From Gari tellinella (taxonomy: Eukaryota > Mollusca > Bivalvia > Cardiida > Psammobiidae): a stretch of 64,000 nucleotides of DNA. A program made the position numbers and the translations under genes. Below the pieces are notes generated by a model. It had not been told where the DNA came from. It saw only the letters and a program-made list of their open reading frames with translations, and searched no databases. Shown in pieces: positions 33,401 to 37,257 of this stretch. Location: positions 62,633,832-62,697,831 of the forward strand of contig OV277862.1 in NCBI GenBank assembly GCA_922989275.2, in the 5' to 3' direction. Each line of letters starts with the position of its first letter. Position 1 is the stretch's first letter.

Positions 33401-34070
33401 ATTTGCCTTAATGTGCTATCTGCTTAACTTTCAGCAGGCTTTAAGCTACCATCTTCTAGAATATAGAAACTATTTCTTATAAAAAGTATTCTTGACTGTA
33501 TAAAGTGAAACCATTTTCTTCAGTGGAGAAGTTAAATACATGTGTATCCATGGAATAATGGGTTAAGCTACAATCTGCTAGGATATAGAAATCTTTAACT
33601 CTCTGAACCCTAGTCACGCATTTATGTGTCATTTGCAAACAGCGTACCTGAGAGGAGTACACTTGTCTTATGCAAACAATATAGACCCTGATCAGAGGGC
33701 TCCCTCTGATCAGGGTCTACACTGTATGTCAAAAATGGACTAGACTCAGTTGAAAACTAGAATTGTCCATTTGAAGTTTTAGGGAAGATAGGGTTATGGT
33801 ACACATTTATGATTATAAAGTCAAACTTTTGTCTGGGATGGCAAAATAAGGCTCTGTTATAGAGTAATAGGTTAAAGTTAAGAGTTTGTTTATATTGCAG
33901 GTAATGAGCTGGTTCAATTCCAAAACACAGATAATCTCATCCCACCATACTCCGATCTGACTGATTACATCATCGATGACGACACATTACACACGGAGGA
34001 GCAGCTCGATCCCATGACGTTCATCAACATGCCAGACACTTTACACACACCAAATCTTCAGTTAGACTGA
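3321..34070 (+). CDS. HSF1: Heat shock transcription factor, HSF1 type (12 coding exons, 490 aa)
   Basis: Spliced from 3321-3428, 7025-7133, 8970-9103, 9759-9889, 14817-14892, 20856-21041, 22499-22675, 25606-25718, 26898-27003, 28698-28739, 30938-31058 and 33901-34070; all introns are GT-AG and all phases join, giving 1473 nt with TGA. ATG 3321 is the first in-frame Met after an in-frame TAG at 3267. Known role of the family: a stress-activated trimer binds nGAAn heat shock elements and drives chaperone genes. Seen: winged-helix DNA-binding domain at about residues 12-114 with the recognition helix [18 protein letters not shown] hydrophobic heptads at about 128-200 including [16 protein letters not shown]; basic [17 protein letters not shown] as in vertebrate HSF1; HR-C at about 348-375 ([14 protein letters not shown]); acidic C-terminus. 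It is a little shorter than human HSF1 (529 aa). I did not find a VKxEPxSP phospho-sumoylation motif. A VKTE sumoylation-like site lies at 122-125. Introns are packed with MITEs. Confidence 0.96.
3435..3780. other. AT-rich HSF1 intron 1 start, no feature
   Basis: No hairpin, tandem repeat or open frame of note recognised here. Confidence 0.5.
4072..4140. repeat. Poly-G tract in a dispersed repeat
   Basis: 19 G in a row (4092-4110) after 'ggccggatccagaaacttttcag'. Such a G-run after 'ggatccag' looks like a dispersed repeat edge. Its length is likely unstable and hard to sequence. Confidence 0.6.
4266..4347 (+). mobile_element. Truncated 3' end of the same SINE
   Basis: Shares 'agtgccccttctcata' and 'gagagaagta' with 1258-1302, then a (TAAG)n tail. 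5' truncated, as expected for target-primed retroposition. Confidence 0.6.
4829..6327. mobile_element. 5-bp-TSD transposon Y (1499 bp including X)
   Basis: Inverted ends CAGGGTTTTCCT and AGGAAAACCCTG with the 5-bp duplication ACCTT at 4824-4828 and 6328-6332. No transposase frame seen. CAGGG ends with 5-bp duplication suggest a hAT-like (hAT5-type) group. Related sequence at about 9925-10240. Confidence 0.75.
5090..6246. mobile_element. 5-bp-TSD transposon X, nested in Y (1157 bp)
   Basis: Ends CAGGGCTCGAACTT and AAGTTCAAGCCCTG, duplication CAAAT at 5085-5089 and 6247-6251. Subterminal 'gcgaattcgcaaaatgcgag'-like repeats on the left and 'cttgcaaaaaaatgcaag' on the right. No convincing protein. 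Confidence 0.8.
6747..6999. mobile_element. TTAA-A MITE (A2)
   Basis: TTAACCAATTACC...GGGGTAATGGGTTAA with a well-kept core 1 hairpin (tip cataaggcg). Ends 25 bp before HSF1 exon 2. Confidence 0.88.
7025..7133 (+). CDS. HSF1: HSF1 exon 2 (recognition helix)
   Basis: Residues 37-72 plus one base of Tyr73. [20 protein letters not shown] then [13 protein letters not shown] is the conserved DNA-recognition region. Acceptor TTTCAG and donor GTAAGT. Cys57, in PFCFKHNN, is the only cysteine in the DNA-binding domain. A TTAA-A MITE ends 25 bp upstream of the acceptor boundary. Confidence 0.96.
7338..8645 (+). repeat. Dispersed AA repeat, copy 1 (AGCTCACC...CTTGTTT)
   Basis: Starts TTTAGCTCACCTGAGC with an inverted 'aaggtgagct' and ends 'caggtgagcgaatta.gggccat.gccctcttgttt'. 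This start/end pair is widespread in bivalve genomes. It carries MITE A3 (8252-8425), and the 'tatgcccctgcagttggggg' stretch at 8030 looks like another inserted repeat. Confidence 0.7.
8252..8425. mobile_element. TTAA-A MITE, truncated (A3)
   Basis: TTAACCCATTACCC left end, body and left arm of core 1; right half missing. Inside AA copy 1. Confidence 0.7.
8970..9103 (+). CDS. HSF1: HSF1 exon 3 (end of DNA-binding domain, wing)
   Basis: Residues 73-117: [15 protein letters not shown], then [20 protein letters not shown]. Follows exon 2 in phase 1, with the Tyr73 codon split across the junction. The vertebrate HPCF cysteine is Tyr here. The donor is GTAAGT. Confidence 0.96.
9372..9549. mobile_element. 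6-bp-TSD MITE, family R (R1)
   Basis: Ends CAGGGCTCCAGATAAG and CTTATCTGGAGCCCTG, with TAAATA on both sides (9366-9371, 9550-9555). Central palindrome around 'ctattagaatggtctcgaag'. Confidence 0.88.
9759..9889 (+). CDS. HSF1: HSF1 exon 4 (linker and start of HR-A/B)
   Basis: Residues 118-160 plus two bases of Lys161. Contains VKTE (122-125), a psi-K-x-E sumoylation-type motif, then the first heptads [19 protein letters not shown] of the trimerisation coiled coil. Donor GTGAGT. Confidence 0.94.
10312..11741. mobile_element. TTAA-A MITE split by AA copy 2 (A5)
   Basis: Left part 10312-10516 has the A body and full core 1 hairpin; after AA, 'ctagaaataatcactggagtaaagg' resumes the A right end. 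Right TTAA not preserved. Confidence 0.6.
10517..11711 (+). repeat. Dispersed AA repeat, copy 2, with about 145-bp internal tandem units
   Basis: TTTAGCTCACCTGGCACG...CAGGTGAGCGATTTAGGGCC...CTTGTTTT. The interior holds about seven diverged units with 'gttaacactctagaggctac', 'gatcttgatgaaacttggtc' and 'aactaggtcactaggtcaaa'. Confidence 0.75.
11775..11845 (-). repeat. tRNA-like 5' half
   Basis: Minus strand reads TGGCTTGATAGCTCAGTTGG then TAGAG, a strong A-box/D-arm; no matching T-arm follows, so a truncated tRNA-derived repeat. Confidence 0.45.
12081..13085. mobile_element. 5-bp-TSD transposon Z (1005 bp)
   Basis: Ends CAGGGTTCAACATT and AATGTCGAACCCTG; duplication TAATC at 12076-12080 and 13086-13090. 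Sub-terminal 'cactagac' and 'gtctagtga'-type repeats occur at both ends. A 75-codon minus-strand open frame (12093-12320) has no recognisable transposase motif. Confidence 0.78.
13100..13390 (+). repeat. Two tandem diverged units with 'gtccagagtat'
   Basis: 'gtccggagcatatcttttgtaccgtatcagcta..aataccaaatttggtg' recurs at 13270 as 'gtccagagtatatttcctttaccacatcagcta', and a third unit starts near 13361. Confidence 0.6.
13743..13942. mobile_element. TA-J MITE (J1)
   Basis: TACAGTAGAAACTCAATAAT to GAGTTTGGACTGTA with the perfect central palindrome 'ttaaaacgtggctta-gccacgttttaa'. A second copy is J2 at 47638. Confidence 0.8.
14451..14705. mobile_element. TTAA-A MITE (A6), full length
   Basis: TTAACCCATTACCCCATAAA ... 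GGGGTAATGGGTTAA, core 1 hairpin with 'gtgccttaaggcac' tip. A good reference copy of the family (about 255 bp). Confidence 0.92.
14817..14892 (+). CDS. HSF1: HSF1 exon 5 (core of HR-A/B coiled coil)
   Basis: Encodes [20 protein letters not shown] and IVNK, nearly identical to the vertebrate HSF1 heptad core. Enters with one base completing Lys161 and leaves in phase 0. Confidence 0.95.
14893..15560. other. HSF1 intron 5 start, no feature seen
   Basis: AT-rich; I see no hairpin, tandem repeat or coding exon. Confidence 0.45.
15572..15823. mobile_element. TTAA-B MITE (B2)
   Basis: 'ctctttcctccctaaaactt' left and 'gggactagggctcaaagggttaa' right, with core 2 hairpin (gaccctgatcagagggctcc tip). 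Its right TTAA is also the left TTAA of the next A element. Confidence 0.85.
15820..16290. mobile_element. TTAA-A MITE with a second A copy inside
   Basis: Outer copy begins TTAACCAATTACCCCATAAA and ends GGGGTAATGGGTTAA. The inner copy, 15847 to about 16106, starts at a TTAA within the outer subterminal region; its right TTAA is degraded (tttattaa). Outer hairpin is partly deleted. Confidence 0.78.
16492..16911. mobile_element. TA-O MITE with nested TTAA-P element
   Basis: Perfect ends TACAGTGGTAAATACGCTAT and the reverse complement, then an imperfect long inverted repeat rich in 'gcgtttcttaacgcg'. Confidence 0.85.
16557..16697. mobile_element. TTAA-P short element
   Basis: TTAACCCATTAAGC...GAGTTAATGGGTTAA, 141 bp, lacking either core hairpin, with an internal repeat 'actcattttgactcat'. 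It sits at a TTAA inside element O. Confidence 0.75.
16995..17215. mobile_element. TTAA-A MITE, worn (A8)
   Basis: Body 'aacagtagtgaatatgtatca', mutated core 1 hairpin, right end 'gaaagggttaa'. Left end not resolved. Confidence 0.6.
17681..17938. mobile_element. TTAA-B MITE (B3), full length
   Basis: TTAACTCTTTCCTCCCTGAA ... CTAGGGTTCAAAGAGTTAA with core 2 hairpin; tip 'ctccttaaggag'. Confidence 0.9.
17988..18200. mobile_element. TTAA-A MITE (A9)
   Basis: TTAACCCAGTACTCC ... GGAGTAATGGGTTTA. Core 1 hairpin shortened at its tip. Confidence 0.8.
18344..18794. mobile_element. R-family MITE (R2) carrying Q2
   Basis: Worn ends CAAAGCTCCAGATAAG and ATCTGGAGCTCTG; palindrome 'tagaatggtgtctttgagac'. 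Split by Q2. Confidence 0.75.
18502..18753. mobile_element. 6-bp-TSD MITE, family Q, copy 2 (core 1), inside R2
   Basis: CAGGGCTGCCATAAGTTGAC to ATGGCAGCCCTT; duplication GGATAT at 18496-18501 and 18754-18759. Carries a near-perfect core 1 hairpin. Confidence 0.87.
18799..19039. mobile_element. TTAA-A MITE (A10)
   Basis: TTAACCCTTTACTCC...GAGTAATGGGCTTAA; hairpin worn. Lies 4 bp from the end of R2. Confidence 0.75.
19069..19261. mobile_element. 6-bp-TSD MITE, family R (R3)
   Basis: Ends CAGAGCACCAGATAAG and CTTATCTGGAGCCCTG; duplication ACATGT at 19063-19068 and 19262-19267. Perfect centre 'tcgtctcttcgagacga'. Confidence 0.9.
19320..19715. other. HSF1 intron 5, no feature seen
   Basis: No recognisable repeat or exon. 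Confidence 0.45.
19720..19978. mobile_element. TTAA-A MITE (A11)
   Basis: TTAACCGTTTACTCC...GGGGAAAGGGGTTAA with core 1 hairpin. Confidence 0.82.
20047..20297. mobile_element. TTAA-A MITE (A12), full length
   Basis: TTAACCCATTACCCCATAAA ... GGGGTAATGGGTTAA; hairpin tip 'gtgccttaaggcac'. Confidence 0.9.
20529..20765. repeat. Poly-C edge of a dispersed repeat
   Basis: 15 C in a row (20530-20544), a mirror of the poly-G tract at 4092. Downstream 'gtgggtccgccgctgaag' and 'tgtgcctcccc' read like the other strand of a G-run-associated repeat. Confidence 0.45.
20856..21041 (+). CDS. HSF1: HSF1 exon 6 (HR-B end, basic segment, regulatory domain start)
   Basis: Residues 187-248, phase 0 at both ends. 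LIQFMIHLV continues the coiled coil. The basic stretch [12 protein letters not shown] matches the vertebrate KRKIPLMLND. It then enters the Ser/acidic regulatory region [17 protein letters not shown]. Confidence 0.94.
21099..21349. mobile_element. TTAA-A MITE (A13)
   Basis: TTAACCCATTACTCC...GGGATAATGGGTTAA with intact core 1 hairpin; begins 57 bp after HSF1 exon 6. Confidence 0.88.
21467..21790. mobile_element. TA-C MITE remnant and adjoining core 1-like hairpin
   Basis: 'ttctctattttgaccactat' to 'aatagagaggttttactgaa' is a worn C element; 21640-21775 repeats 'gcttaaagcaaggtgaaagt' twice, then its inverse. Confidence 0.6.
22294..22480. mobile_element. R-family MITE (R4), 18 bp from HSF1 exon 7
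   Basis: CAGAGCTCCAGATAAAG to CTTATCTGGAGCCCTG; flanks tgtact and gtacaa are only partly alike. Ends 18 bp before exon 7. Confidence 0.85.
22499..22675 (+). CDS. HSF1: HSF1 exon 7 (Ser/Pro-rich regulatory domain)
   Basis: Residues 249-307, phase 0 at both ends. Contains [11 protein letters not shown], equivalent to vertebrate GPIISDI, and SP/TSP sites (DLSP, TSPK) that are plausible proline-directed phosphorylation sites. The acceptor lies 18 bp after the end of a 6-bp-TSD MITE (R4), so the upstream splicing signals include transposon sequence. Confidence 0.9.
22727..22925. mobile_element. TA-E MITE remnant (E2)
   Basis: 'caatgctccctctctacaat' with 'tgggagacaaagattgtgtg' and core 2 hairpin 'cagcttgaatccggatcaga'; right end unresolved. 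Confidence 0.65.
23098..23290. repeat. AGT/GTA-rich low-complexity start of minisatellite
   Basis: Runs of 'agtagtagtaatg' and 'gaataatagtagaagt' with imperfect trinucleotide period. Confidence 0.8.
23281..23920. repeat. 44-bp tandem repeat, about 14 units
   Basis: Unit 'tgagtggtagtgaagtaaag' + 'gaattggcagtagcaatatc' + 'atta'. Very homogeneous, with occasional gtaaag/ttaaag and atatc/atagc variants. Confidence 0.93.
23930..25560. repeat. 78-bp-type higher-order AGT-rich minisatellite
   Basis: Unit includes 'tagttgaagtagtagttaca', 'gcagtagctttatgagttgt' and 'gtggcaggagcaatagcttt'. Unit lengths that are multiples of three leave long open frames on the minus strand (236 and 189 codons, Thr/Ala/Lys-rich) with no gene-like features. 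The whole minisatellite fills HSF1 intron 7. Confidence 0.92.
25606..25718 (+). CDS. HSF1: HSF1 exon 8
   Basis: Residues 308-344 plus two bases of Val345. [20 protein letters not shown] is an acidic/hydrophobic segment before HR-C. Preceded by the 2.5 kb minisatellite; a TTAA-B MITE begins 11 bp after the donor. Confidence 0.9.
25730..25907. mobile_element. TTAA-B MITE (B4), core deleted
   Basis: TTAACTCTTTGAACCTTAGT...GGGAGAAAAGGGTTAA; hairpin removed. Begins 11 bp after the HSF1 exon 8 donor. Confidence 0.8.
25921..26162. mobile_element. TTAA-A MITE (A14)
   Basis: TTAACCCTTTACC...GGAGTAAAGGGTTAA; core 1 right arm worn. Confidence 0.8.
26292..26500. mobile_element. TA-C MITE (C2), full length
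   Basis: TACAGTAAAAACCTCTTTAT to GAGAGGTTTTACTGTA with a core 1-like hairpin (gctaaaagcaaagtgacagt; tip ctcctgaaggag). Confidence 0.88.
26639..26861. mobile_element. TTAA-B MITE (B5)
   Basis: TTAAATCTTTGAACCCTAGT...GGAGGAAAGGGTTAA; core 2 reduced to 'tagacagtctac'. Ends 36 bp before HSF1 exon 9. Confidence 0.82.
26898..27003 (+). CDS. HSF1: HSF1 exon 9 (HR-C repressor zipper)
   Basis: Residues 345-380. [20 protein letters not shown], followed by [14 protein letters not shown], matches human HLDAMDSNLDNLQTML of HR-C, which in the family folds back on HR-A/B to hold the monomer inactive. Starts 36 bp after a TTAA-B MITE. Confidence 0.94.
27110..27322. mobile_element. TTAA-A MITE, worn (A15)
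   Basis: 'tgtttctagtattgaagacaggggaccac', shortened core 1 hairpin and 'ctatagagtaaa' tail; both TTAA ends lost. Confidence 0.6.
27554..28045. mobile_element. Fold-back element D inside A16
   Basis: Inverted ends 'gccgattttattgacttggc' and 'gccaagtcaataaaaccggt', continuing to 'agggcggag' and 'ctccgccct'. Flanks TA on both sides. Family not recognised. Confidence 0.75.
27668..27876. mobile_element. TA-E MITE (E3) inside D
   Basis: Core 2 hairpin 'cagatcagacgccgagtaac'-type (27725-27765) and E-family 'cctccgaaaacacacacaat', ending 'gagggagcactgta'. Left boundary uncertain. Confidence 0.7.
28176..28436. mobile_element. TTAA-B MITE (B6) inserted in the C3 hairpin tip
   Basis: Junctions read AGCTCC-TTAA-CTCTTTCC at left and CAAAGAG-TTAA-GGAGCT at right, so removal restores the palindrome AGCTCCTTAAGGAGCT. 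Direct evidence for TTAA duplication. Confidence 0.93.
28698..28739 (+). CDS. HSF1: HSF1 exon 10 (42-bp symmetric micro-exon)
   Basis: Encodes [14 protein letters not shown], phase 0 on both sides. The acceptor TTTTCAG and donor GTGAGT are strong. The LF that begins it continues the vertebrate LLDLF ending HR-C. Skipping keeps the frame, so it is a candidate alternative exon. Confidence 0.85.
28831..29897. mobile_element. Element L, TTAA-flanked with GGTGGTTCG ends (1067 bp)
   Basis: TTAAGGTGGTTCG at left and CGAACCACCTTAA at right. Interior AT-rich with a 73-codon open frame of no recognised family, a worn hairpin 'aaaagtaatgcataaaagct' (29450-29525) and a tRNA-like segment. These ends recur in bivalve repeats. 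Confidence 0.65.
29697..29762 (-). repeat. tRNA-like sequence inside element L
   Basis: Minus strand: A-box-like 'gttagtgcagttggtagggt' and B-box-like AGGTTCTAGGTTCGATTATC. Acceptor stem not closed. Confidence 0.45.
30235..30485. mobile_element. TTAA-B MITE (B7) inside C4
   Basis: Left junction GACAGC-TTAA-CCCTTTGAAC, right junction GGAAAGAG-TTAA-AGCAAGG. Removal restores 'gacagcttaaagcaagg' of family C. Core 2 hairpin near-perfect. Confidence 0.92.
30555..30730. mobile_element. R-family MITE (R5) inside C4
   Basis: GAGGGCTCAAGATAAGG to CTTATCTGGAGCCCTG between 'cagtcagctg' and 'acctgtccg' of the C right half. Confidence 0.8.
30938..31058 (+). CDS. HSF1: HSF1 exon 11 (transactivation domain)
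   Basis: Residues 395-434 plus one base of Gly435: [20 protein letters not shown], then Ser/Thr-rich sequence. Acceptor TTGGCAG, donor GTCAGT. Begins 38 bp after the end of a TA-C MITE. Confidence 0.9.
31081..31324. mobile_element. TTAA-A MITE (A17)
   Basis: TTAACCCATTACTCCATAGA...GAGTAAAGGGTTAA; begins 22 bp after the HSF1 exon 11 donor boundary. Intact core 1 hairpin. Confidence 0.88.
31753..32094. mobile_element. TTAA-A MITE containing a second A copy (31793-32044)
   Basis: Outer: TTAACCCCTTACCC...GGGGTAATGGGTTAA. Inner copy sits at a TTAA in the hairpin arm: junctions CCTGCT-TTAA-CCCTTTACC and GAAAGGG-TTAA-GGGCTC. Inner copy has a near-perfect hairpin. Confidence 0.9.
32299..32769. mobile_element. 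TTAA-A MITE containing a second A copy (32368-32619)
   Basis: Outer: TTAACCCATTATCCCATAG ... GAGGAAAGGGTTAA. Inner: TTAACCCTTTACCCAATAGA ... GGTAAAGGGTTAA, placed at the hairpin tip of the outer copy. Confidence 0.88.
32926..33005 (+). repeat. tRNA-like sequence (Leu/Ser-like)
   Basis: 'gaggcctccttgttcgagtggttatag' resembles a class II tRNA 5' half, and TGTGTTTGAATCCTGGTCT a worn T-arm. Similar to the minus-strand copy at 43608-43690. Probably a SINE head. Confidence 0.4.
33339..33566. mobile_element. TTAA-A MITE (A20), nested
   Basis: TTAACCCATTACCC...GGAATAATGGGTTAA; right flank 'gctacaatctgctagg' continues the outer element. Confidence 0.82.
33595..33796. mobile_element. TTAA-B MITE (B8), nested
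   Basis: TTAACTCTCTGAACCCTAGT ... GGAAGATAGGGTTA; core 2 with tip 'agagggctccctct'. Confidence 0.82.
33901..34070 (+). CDS. HSF1: HSF1 exon 12 (acidic C-terminus, stop)
   Basis: Residues 435-490 then TGA at 34068. The acidic [20 protein letters not shown] is typical of an HSF activation domain end. Acceptor TATTGCAG; a nest of MITEs ends 25 bp upstream. Confidence 0.93.
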
Positions 34071-34174
34071 GAGCCACACAGTCTTCAAAGAGTGATAGAG
34101 ACACTTACTTGCAGCAATACAGTGACTTAGAGTTATGATCAAGATGGCGTATGGGTTTTTTGCCCTGAGATTCA

Positions 34175-34403
34175 CAATGCTCCAGATAAGAGGGTTTAAC
34201 TGAACAAATACAGCATTTTCTCTTTCATGAGGCTCCAAATCCTATGGTTTGACTTCTCCCTAGAATTGTCGAAGATGATTCTAATGGGTAGTCACACGAT
34301 AGGGTTTAGTGCAGACACTGTTTTAGCTTTTGGAAAACTCCCCAGGGTTTAGTGCAGGCAGAAAGATTTCAGTATTTGAATACACCTCTTATCTGGATTC
34401 CTG
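34175..34403. mobile_element. R-family MITE (R6) in the HSF1 3' UTR
   Basis: 'caatgctccagataagaggg' to 'cttatctggattcctg', with an internal short duplication of 'cagggtttagtgcag'. Begins 105 bp after the HSF1 stop codon. Confidence 0.75.
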
Positions 34404-34613
34404 GATTGAGTTGGGACTCATCCATCCAATTCTGCTACTACAGGCACATTTTTGTTGTTCCTTTTTTCCGCAGAATTGCCTTTGAAATATTTTTACAGCT
34501 TGTTCAATGAGACAATTATTGTTGAAAAAATTACTGTCCTGAGACAATTGATACTTGCCCTAGTGTATATTACAGTCATATTTGTGTAAACTCATTCAAC
34601 ACTTGAAATATCA

Positions 34614-34619
34614 AATAAA
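34614..34619 (+). terminator. Candidate HSF1 polyadenylation signal AATAAA
   Basis: First good AATAAA after the HSF1 stop, 544 bp downstream. The 3' UTR it would define contains an R-family MITE (34175-34403). A later signal at about 40877 is possible if the UTR is much longer. Confidence 0.45.
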
Positions 34620-34629
34620 TTATTCCAGT

Positions 34630-34817
34630 ATCTTATTAAACCGATTAAGGGTTGCTTTTTACAACAAATTACAAAATGAGGAATAGTGCAGACTCTGATC
34701 AGAGGGCTTCTTTAGGAGCCCTCTGATCAGGGTCTACACTGTTTGCATAGGACAAGTGGACACTTTACTAATATAATACTCTGTAAATGCGGAGTATGTT
34801 TGTCGCTAGTGTTAAAT
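34630..34817. mobile_element. TTAA-B MITE (B9)
   Basis: Core 2 hairpin 'gactctgatcagagggcttc', then 'gcataggacaagtgg' and 'cgctagtgttaa'. Left third lost. Confidence 0.75.
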
Positions 34818-34924
34818 GGTCATTCATTTATGGAGCACATGGATCTTACAAAGATGACTGCTTATTGTAGGACAAATGATGCAGAAAGCTCTTATAGGAG
34901 AATCACAATGAGCCATCCTTGATT

Positions 34925-35005
34925 AAGTTAGGCATACCAAAATTTCAAAGAGTAAATGTGGTCAAGCTATATTTTAACTTTGAAATACAGGTATGTCTGA
35001 ACTAA
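34925..35005. repeat. TA-J-type palindrome remnant
   Basis: 'ataccaaaatttcaaagagt...attttaactttgaaatacag' resembles the centre of J1 and J2. A similar remnant is at 35985-36055. Confidence 0.5.
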
Positions 35006-35182
35006 GGGAACCCATGTTCACAAGACTTAAATGCAATTTGACAACCTTTAGAGCACCCATAAAACTTAACAGACAGAAAACGGTTACTTTGTTTCTTATT
35101 GTTATGTTGCTAAGCCTTTGTTGATTTTATAGGTAAAATCTGTATGAAACAGCCACTCAGAGGTAGATGAATGGGCGTTTTA

Positions 35183-35375
35183 CAGGGCTCCAGATAAGAG
35201 GGAGTAAACTGAACAAATCCAACATTTTCTCACTTATGTCAGCACCAAATCTTGTGGAGTCACTACTCATTAGAATTGTCTCGAAGAGGCGATATAGAAT
35301 TTTGTGACACTATAGAGTTTTACGCATAAATGGAGATTTTCGATTTTGAAATATCCTCTCTTATCTGGAGCCCTG
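35183..35375. mobile_element. R-family MITE (R7)
   Basis: CAGGGCTCCAGATAAGAGGG to TCTTATCTGGAGCCCTG; flanks not clearly duplicated. Central palindrome 'agaattgtctcgaagaggcg' worn. Confidence 0.82.
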
Positions 35376-35714
35376 TTTCTATAGAGACAGTTGGCTGCTT
35401 TACGAAAGACAGAAGTAATGAACAGCTTTCCTGCATTGCTTTTGTCTTGCATTAAGTAGTACCCTGTCAGAGTCTGGGGCTGTCTATTTAAGTATTTTCA
35501 TGACTATTTATTGAGTTGGTGTTGCATACAGGCTTAACTGTAGCTTGTTGGATAGTTTCTGTTAGCTCCTATTGCCTCGCAAAATACAACTGAACCTAGA
35601 TATCTCTCACTTCAATTCAATTGAAATTGTTGGTATTTCTTTAGTTGAAATTCAATAATTAGAGCTCTCTGAAGTCGAACATAGCTGTATGTCAAAGGTA
35701 AAACATGGCTTTCC

Positions 35715-35950
35715 TCAACCCTGTACCCTTTAGCCTGTTTCTTGTTCTGAAAACAGGTGAGTACTTAATGCAGGTTGAAAGTAAAGCAGAATGTGCCGTA
35801 AAGGCACATTCTGCTTTACTTTCAGTCTGCTTTAAGCTACCATCTGCTAGGATATTGAAAATATTACTTTTGGTACATGTTTATAACTGTATAAATTGGA
35901 ACTATTTTCTTAAATGCGCTAAAAGGCACTTCTATGAGGGAATGGGTTAA
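35715..35950. mobile_element. TTAA-A MITE (A21)
   Basis: 'caaccctgtaccctttagcctg' to GAGGGAATGGGTTAA; intact core 1 hairpin. Confidence 0.8.
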
Positions 35951-36082
35951 GTAGAACTTACTAGTTATGCAGTGTTAAACGTGGGTTAACCATATTTTAA
36001 CTTTGAATTACAGGTAAATTTGACTAAAGCAAGTCTGAGTTATCAAGGTTGAATTGTACTAACCCGTTAAATACTGAATATT

Positions 36083-36512
36083 AGGGGTGTAACAATTCGC
36101 CGAAAACCGCATCGCAGTTTATCGCAATACGGAGAAATCGAATCGCAATATATTGCAGTATACCGTGTAAGTATGGAACAAGCATCTGCCATCGTGTTTA
36201 CTGTATTAATCTTGTTCAACCAGGCCCTTGATTCGCTGCTTGTTTCTTAATAAGAGCGTCTCGTTGAGCGAGATTAAACGGAAACGAAATAGTACTGTTA
36301 CACCGACTAGGGATATGGATAAAACATCAGACTGCGTCTACTACGCGTTGTTTCGAAAACAATTCCGCGTAACAAAAAGTAAGTTTGTCCATACTTTTAC
36401 CGTTTTTAAATAAGGCAAAGAAAATCGGTTTTTCTGAATCTGAACCGCGGGGTAATATTATTCAGCTCACACCGCAATATATTGGTACACCGCCGAATCG
36501 TTACACCCCTAC
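36083..36512. mobile_element. Unnamed inverted-repeat element with AGGGGTGTAACAATTCG ends
   Basis: Left 'taggggtgtaacaattcgcc' and right 'ccgaatcgttacacccctac' are inverted; 'accgcatcgcagtttatcgcaat' and 'accgcaatatattggtacaccg' continue it. Such 'AGGGGTGTAACGATTC' ends are typical of hAT-like elements in many animals. Flanking duplication unclear (gaatatta / actgaata). Confidence 0.65.
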
Positions 36513-36777
36513 TGAATATATTTCATATGCTCAAAATACAGTCTGCTTTGTATAGTCTGTAGATGTATAGTTCAAATGACAAACTGTTTGCATCCTGATC
36601 AGATGCAGAGTTACTTTACATACTTATACAAAAGTCAAAACTAATTCTTGCACTCAAAGTGGTTAAACTTGCATCATTGGGGGTCATTGAAATCTTTTTA
36701 TTTTCATTTAAGATAAAGTTTAGTTATCAATTAAGTTAAACTTTTATTGTTCTTTTGCATAAACTGTTATTGTCATT

Positions 36778-36980
36778 TAACCTTTTATCCCATAGCCTGT
36801 TTCTAGTTTTGAAGACAGGTTACAACTTAAAGCAGGTTGAAAGTAAAGCACTGGATTTAACTAAAAGCTACTGTGTTTAACCCTTTCTCCTGCAGACAGA
36901 TGGTTGCTTAAAGCAGGCTGAAAGTAAAGCAGAATGCTCCTTAAGGAGCATTCTGCTTTATTTTTAGACTGCTTTATGCT
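36778..36980. mobile_element. TTAA-A MITE remnants
   Basis: 'ttaaccttttatcccatagc' with a half hairpin, then a second complete core 1 hairpin at 36906-36974 (tip 'gctccttaaggagc'). Confidence 0.65.
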
Positions 36981-37014
36981 TTTGTGATTTTGCATTGGGG
37001 GGATGGGCGGGGCA

Positions 37015-37228
37015 TAAACCCTTAGCCTGCCACTCACGACTATAGCTCCATATGCAAACAGCTTGGATCCGGATGAGATGCCGAGTAACTCGGCGTCTCA
37101 TCCGGATCCAAGCTGTTTGACACTCGGACAACATTTTCAGCAATTTTGAGCAACTTTGAAGCACTTTGAAACTTGAAGCAGACGAGAAATATAGCAGACG
37201 ACAATTTATTTGGCGGGCTAAGGGTTAA
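37015..37228. mobile_element. TTAA-G MITE (G1)
   Basis: Ends 'taaacccttagcctgc' and GCGGGCTAAGGGTTAA. Core 2 variant 'aaacagcttggatccggatg' with a GC-rich tip (gccgagtaactcggc). Differs from G2 by three substitutions over about 210 bp. Confidence 0.9.
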
Positions 37229-37257
37229 ATAGGGGTATACAGTATTCCTTGATATTG

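Larger units (their letters stand above)
33166..33875. mobile_element. Worn TTAA-A MITE containing A20 and B8
   Basis: Outer ends 'taactctttaactcatagaagc' and GAGTAATAGGTTAA. A20 (33339-33566) is at a TTAA in its hairpin arm, B8 (33595-33796) further on. Ends 25 bp before HSF1 exon 12. Confidence 0.75.
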
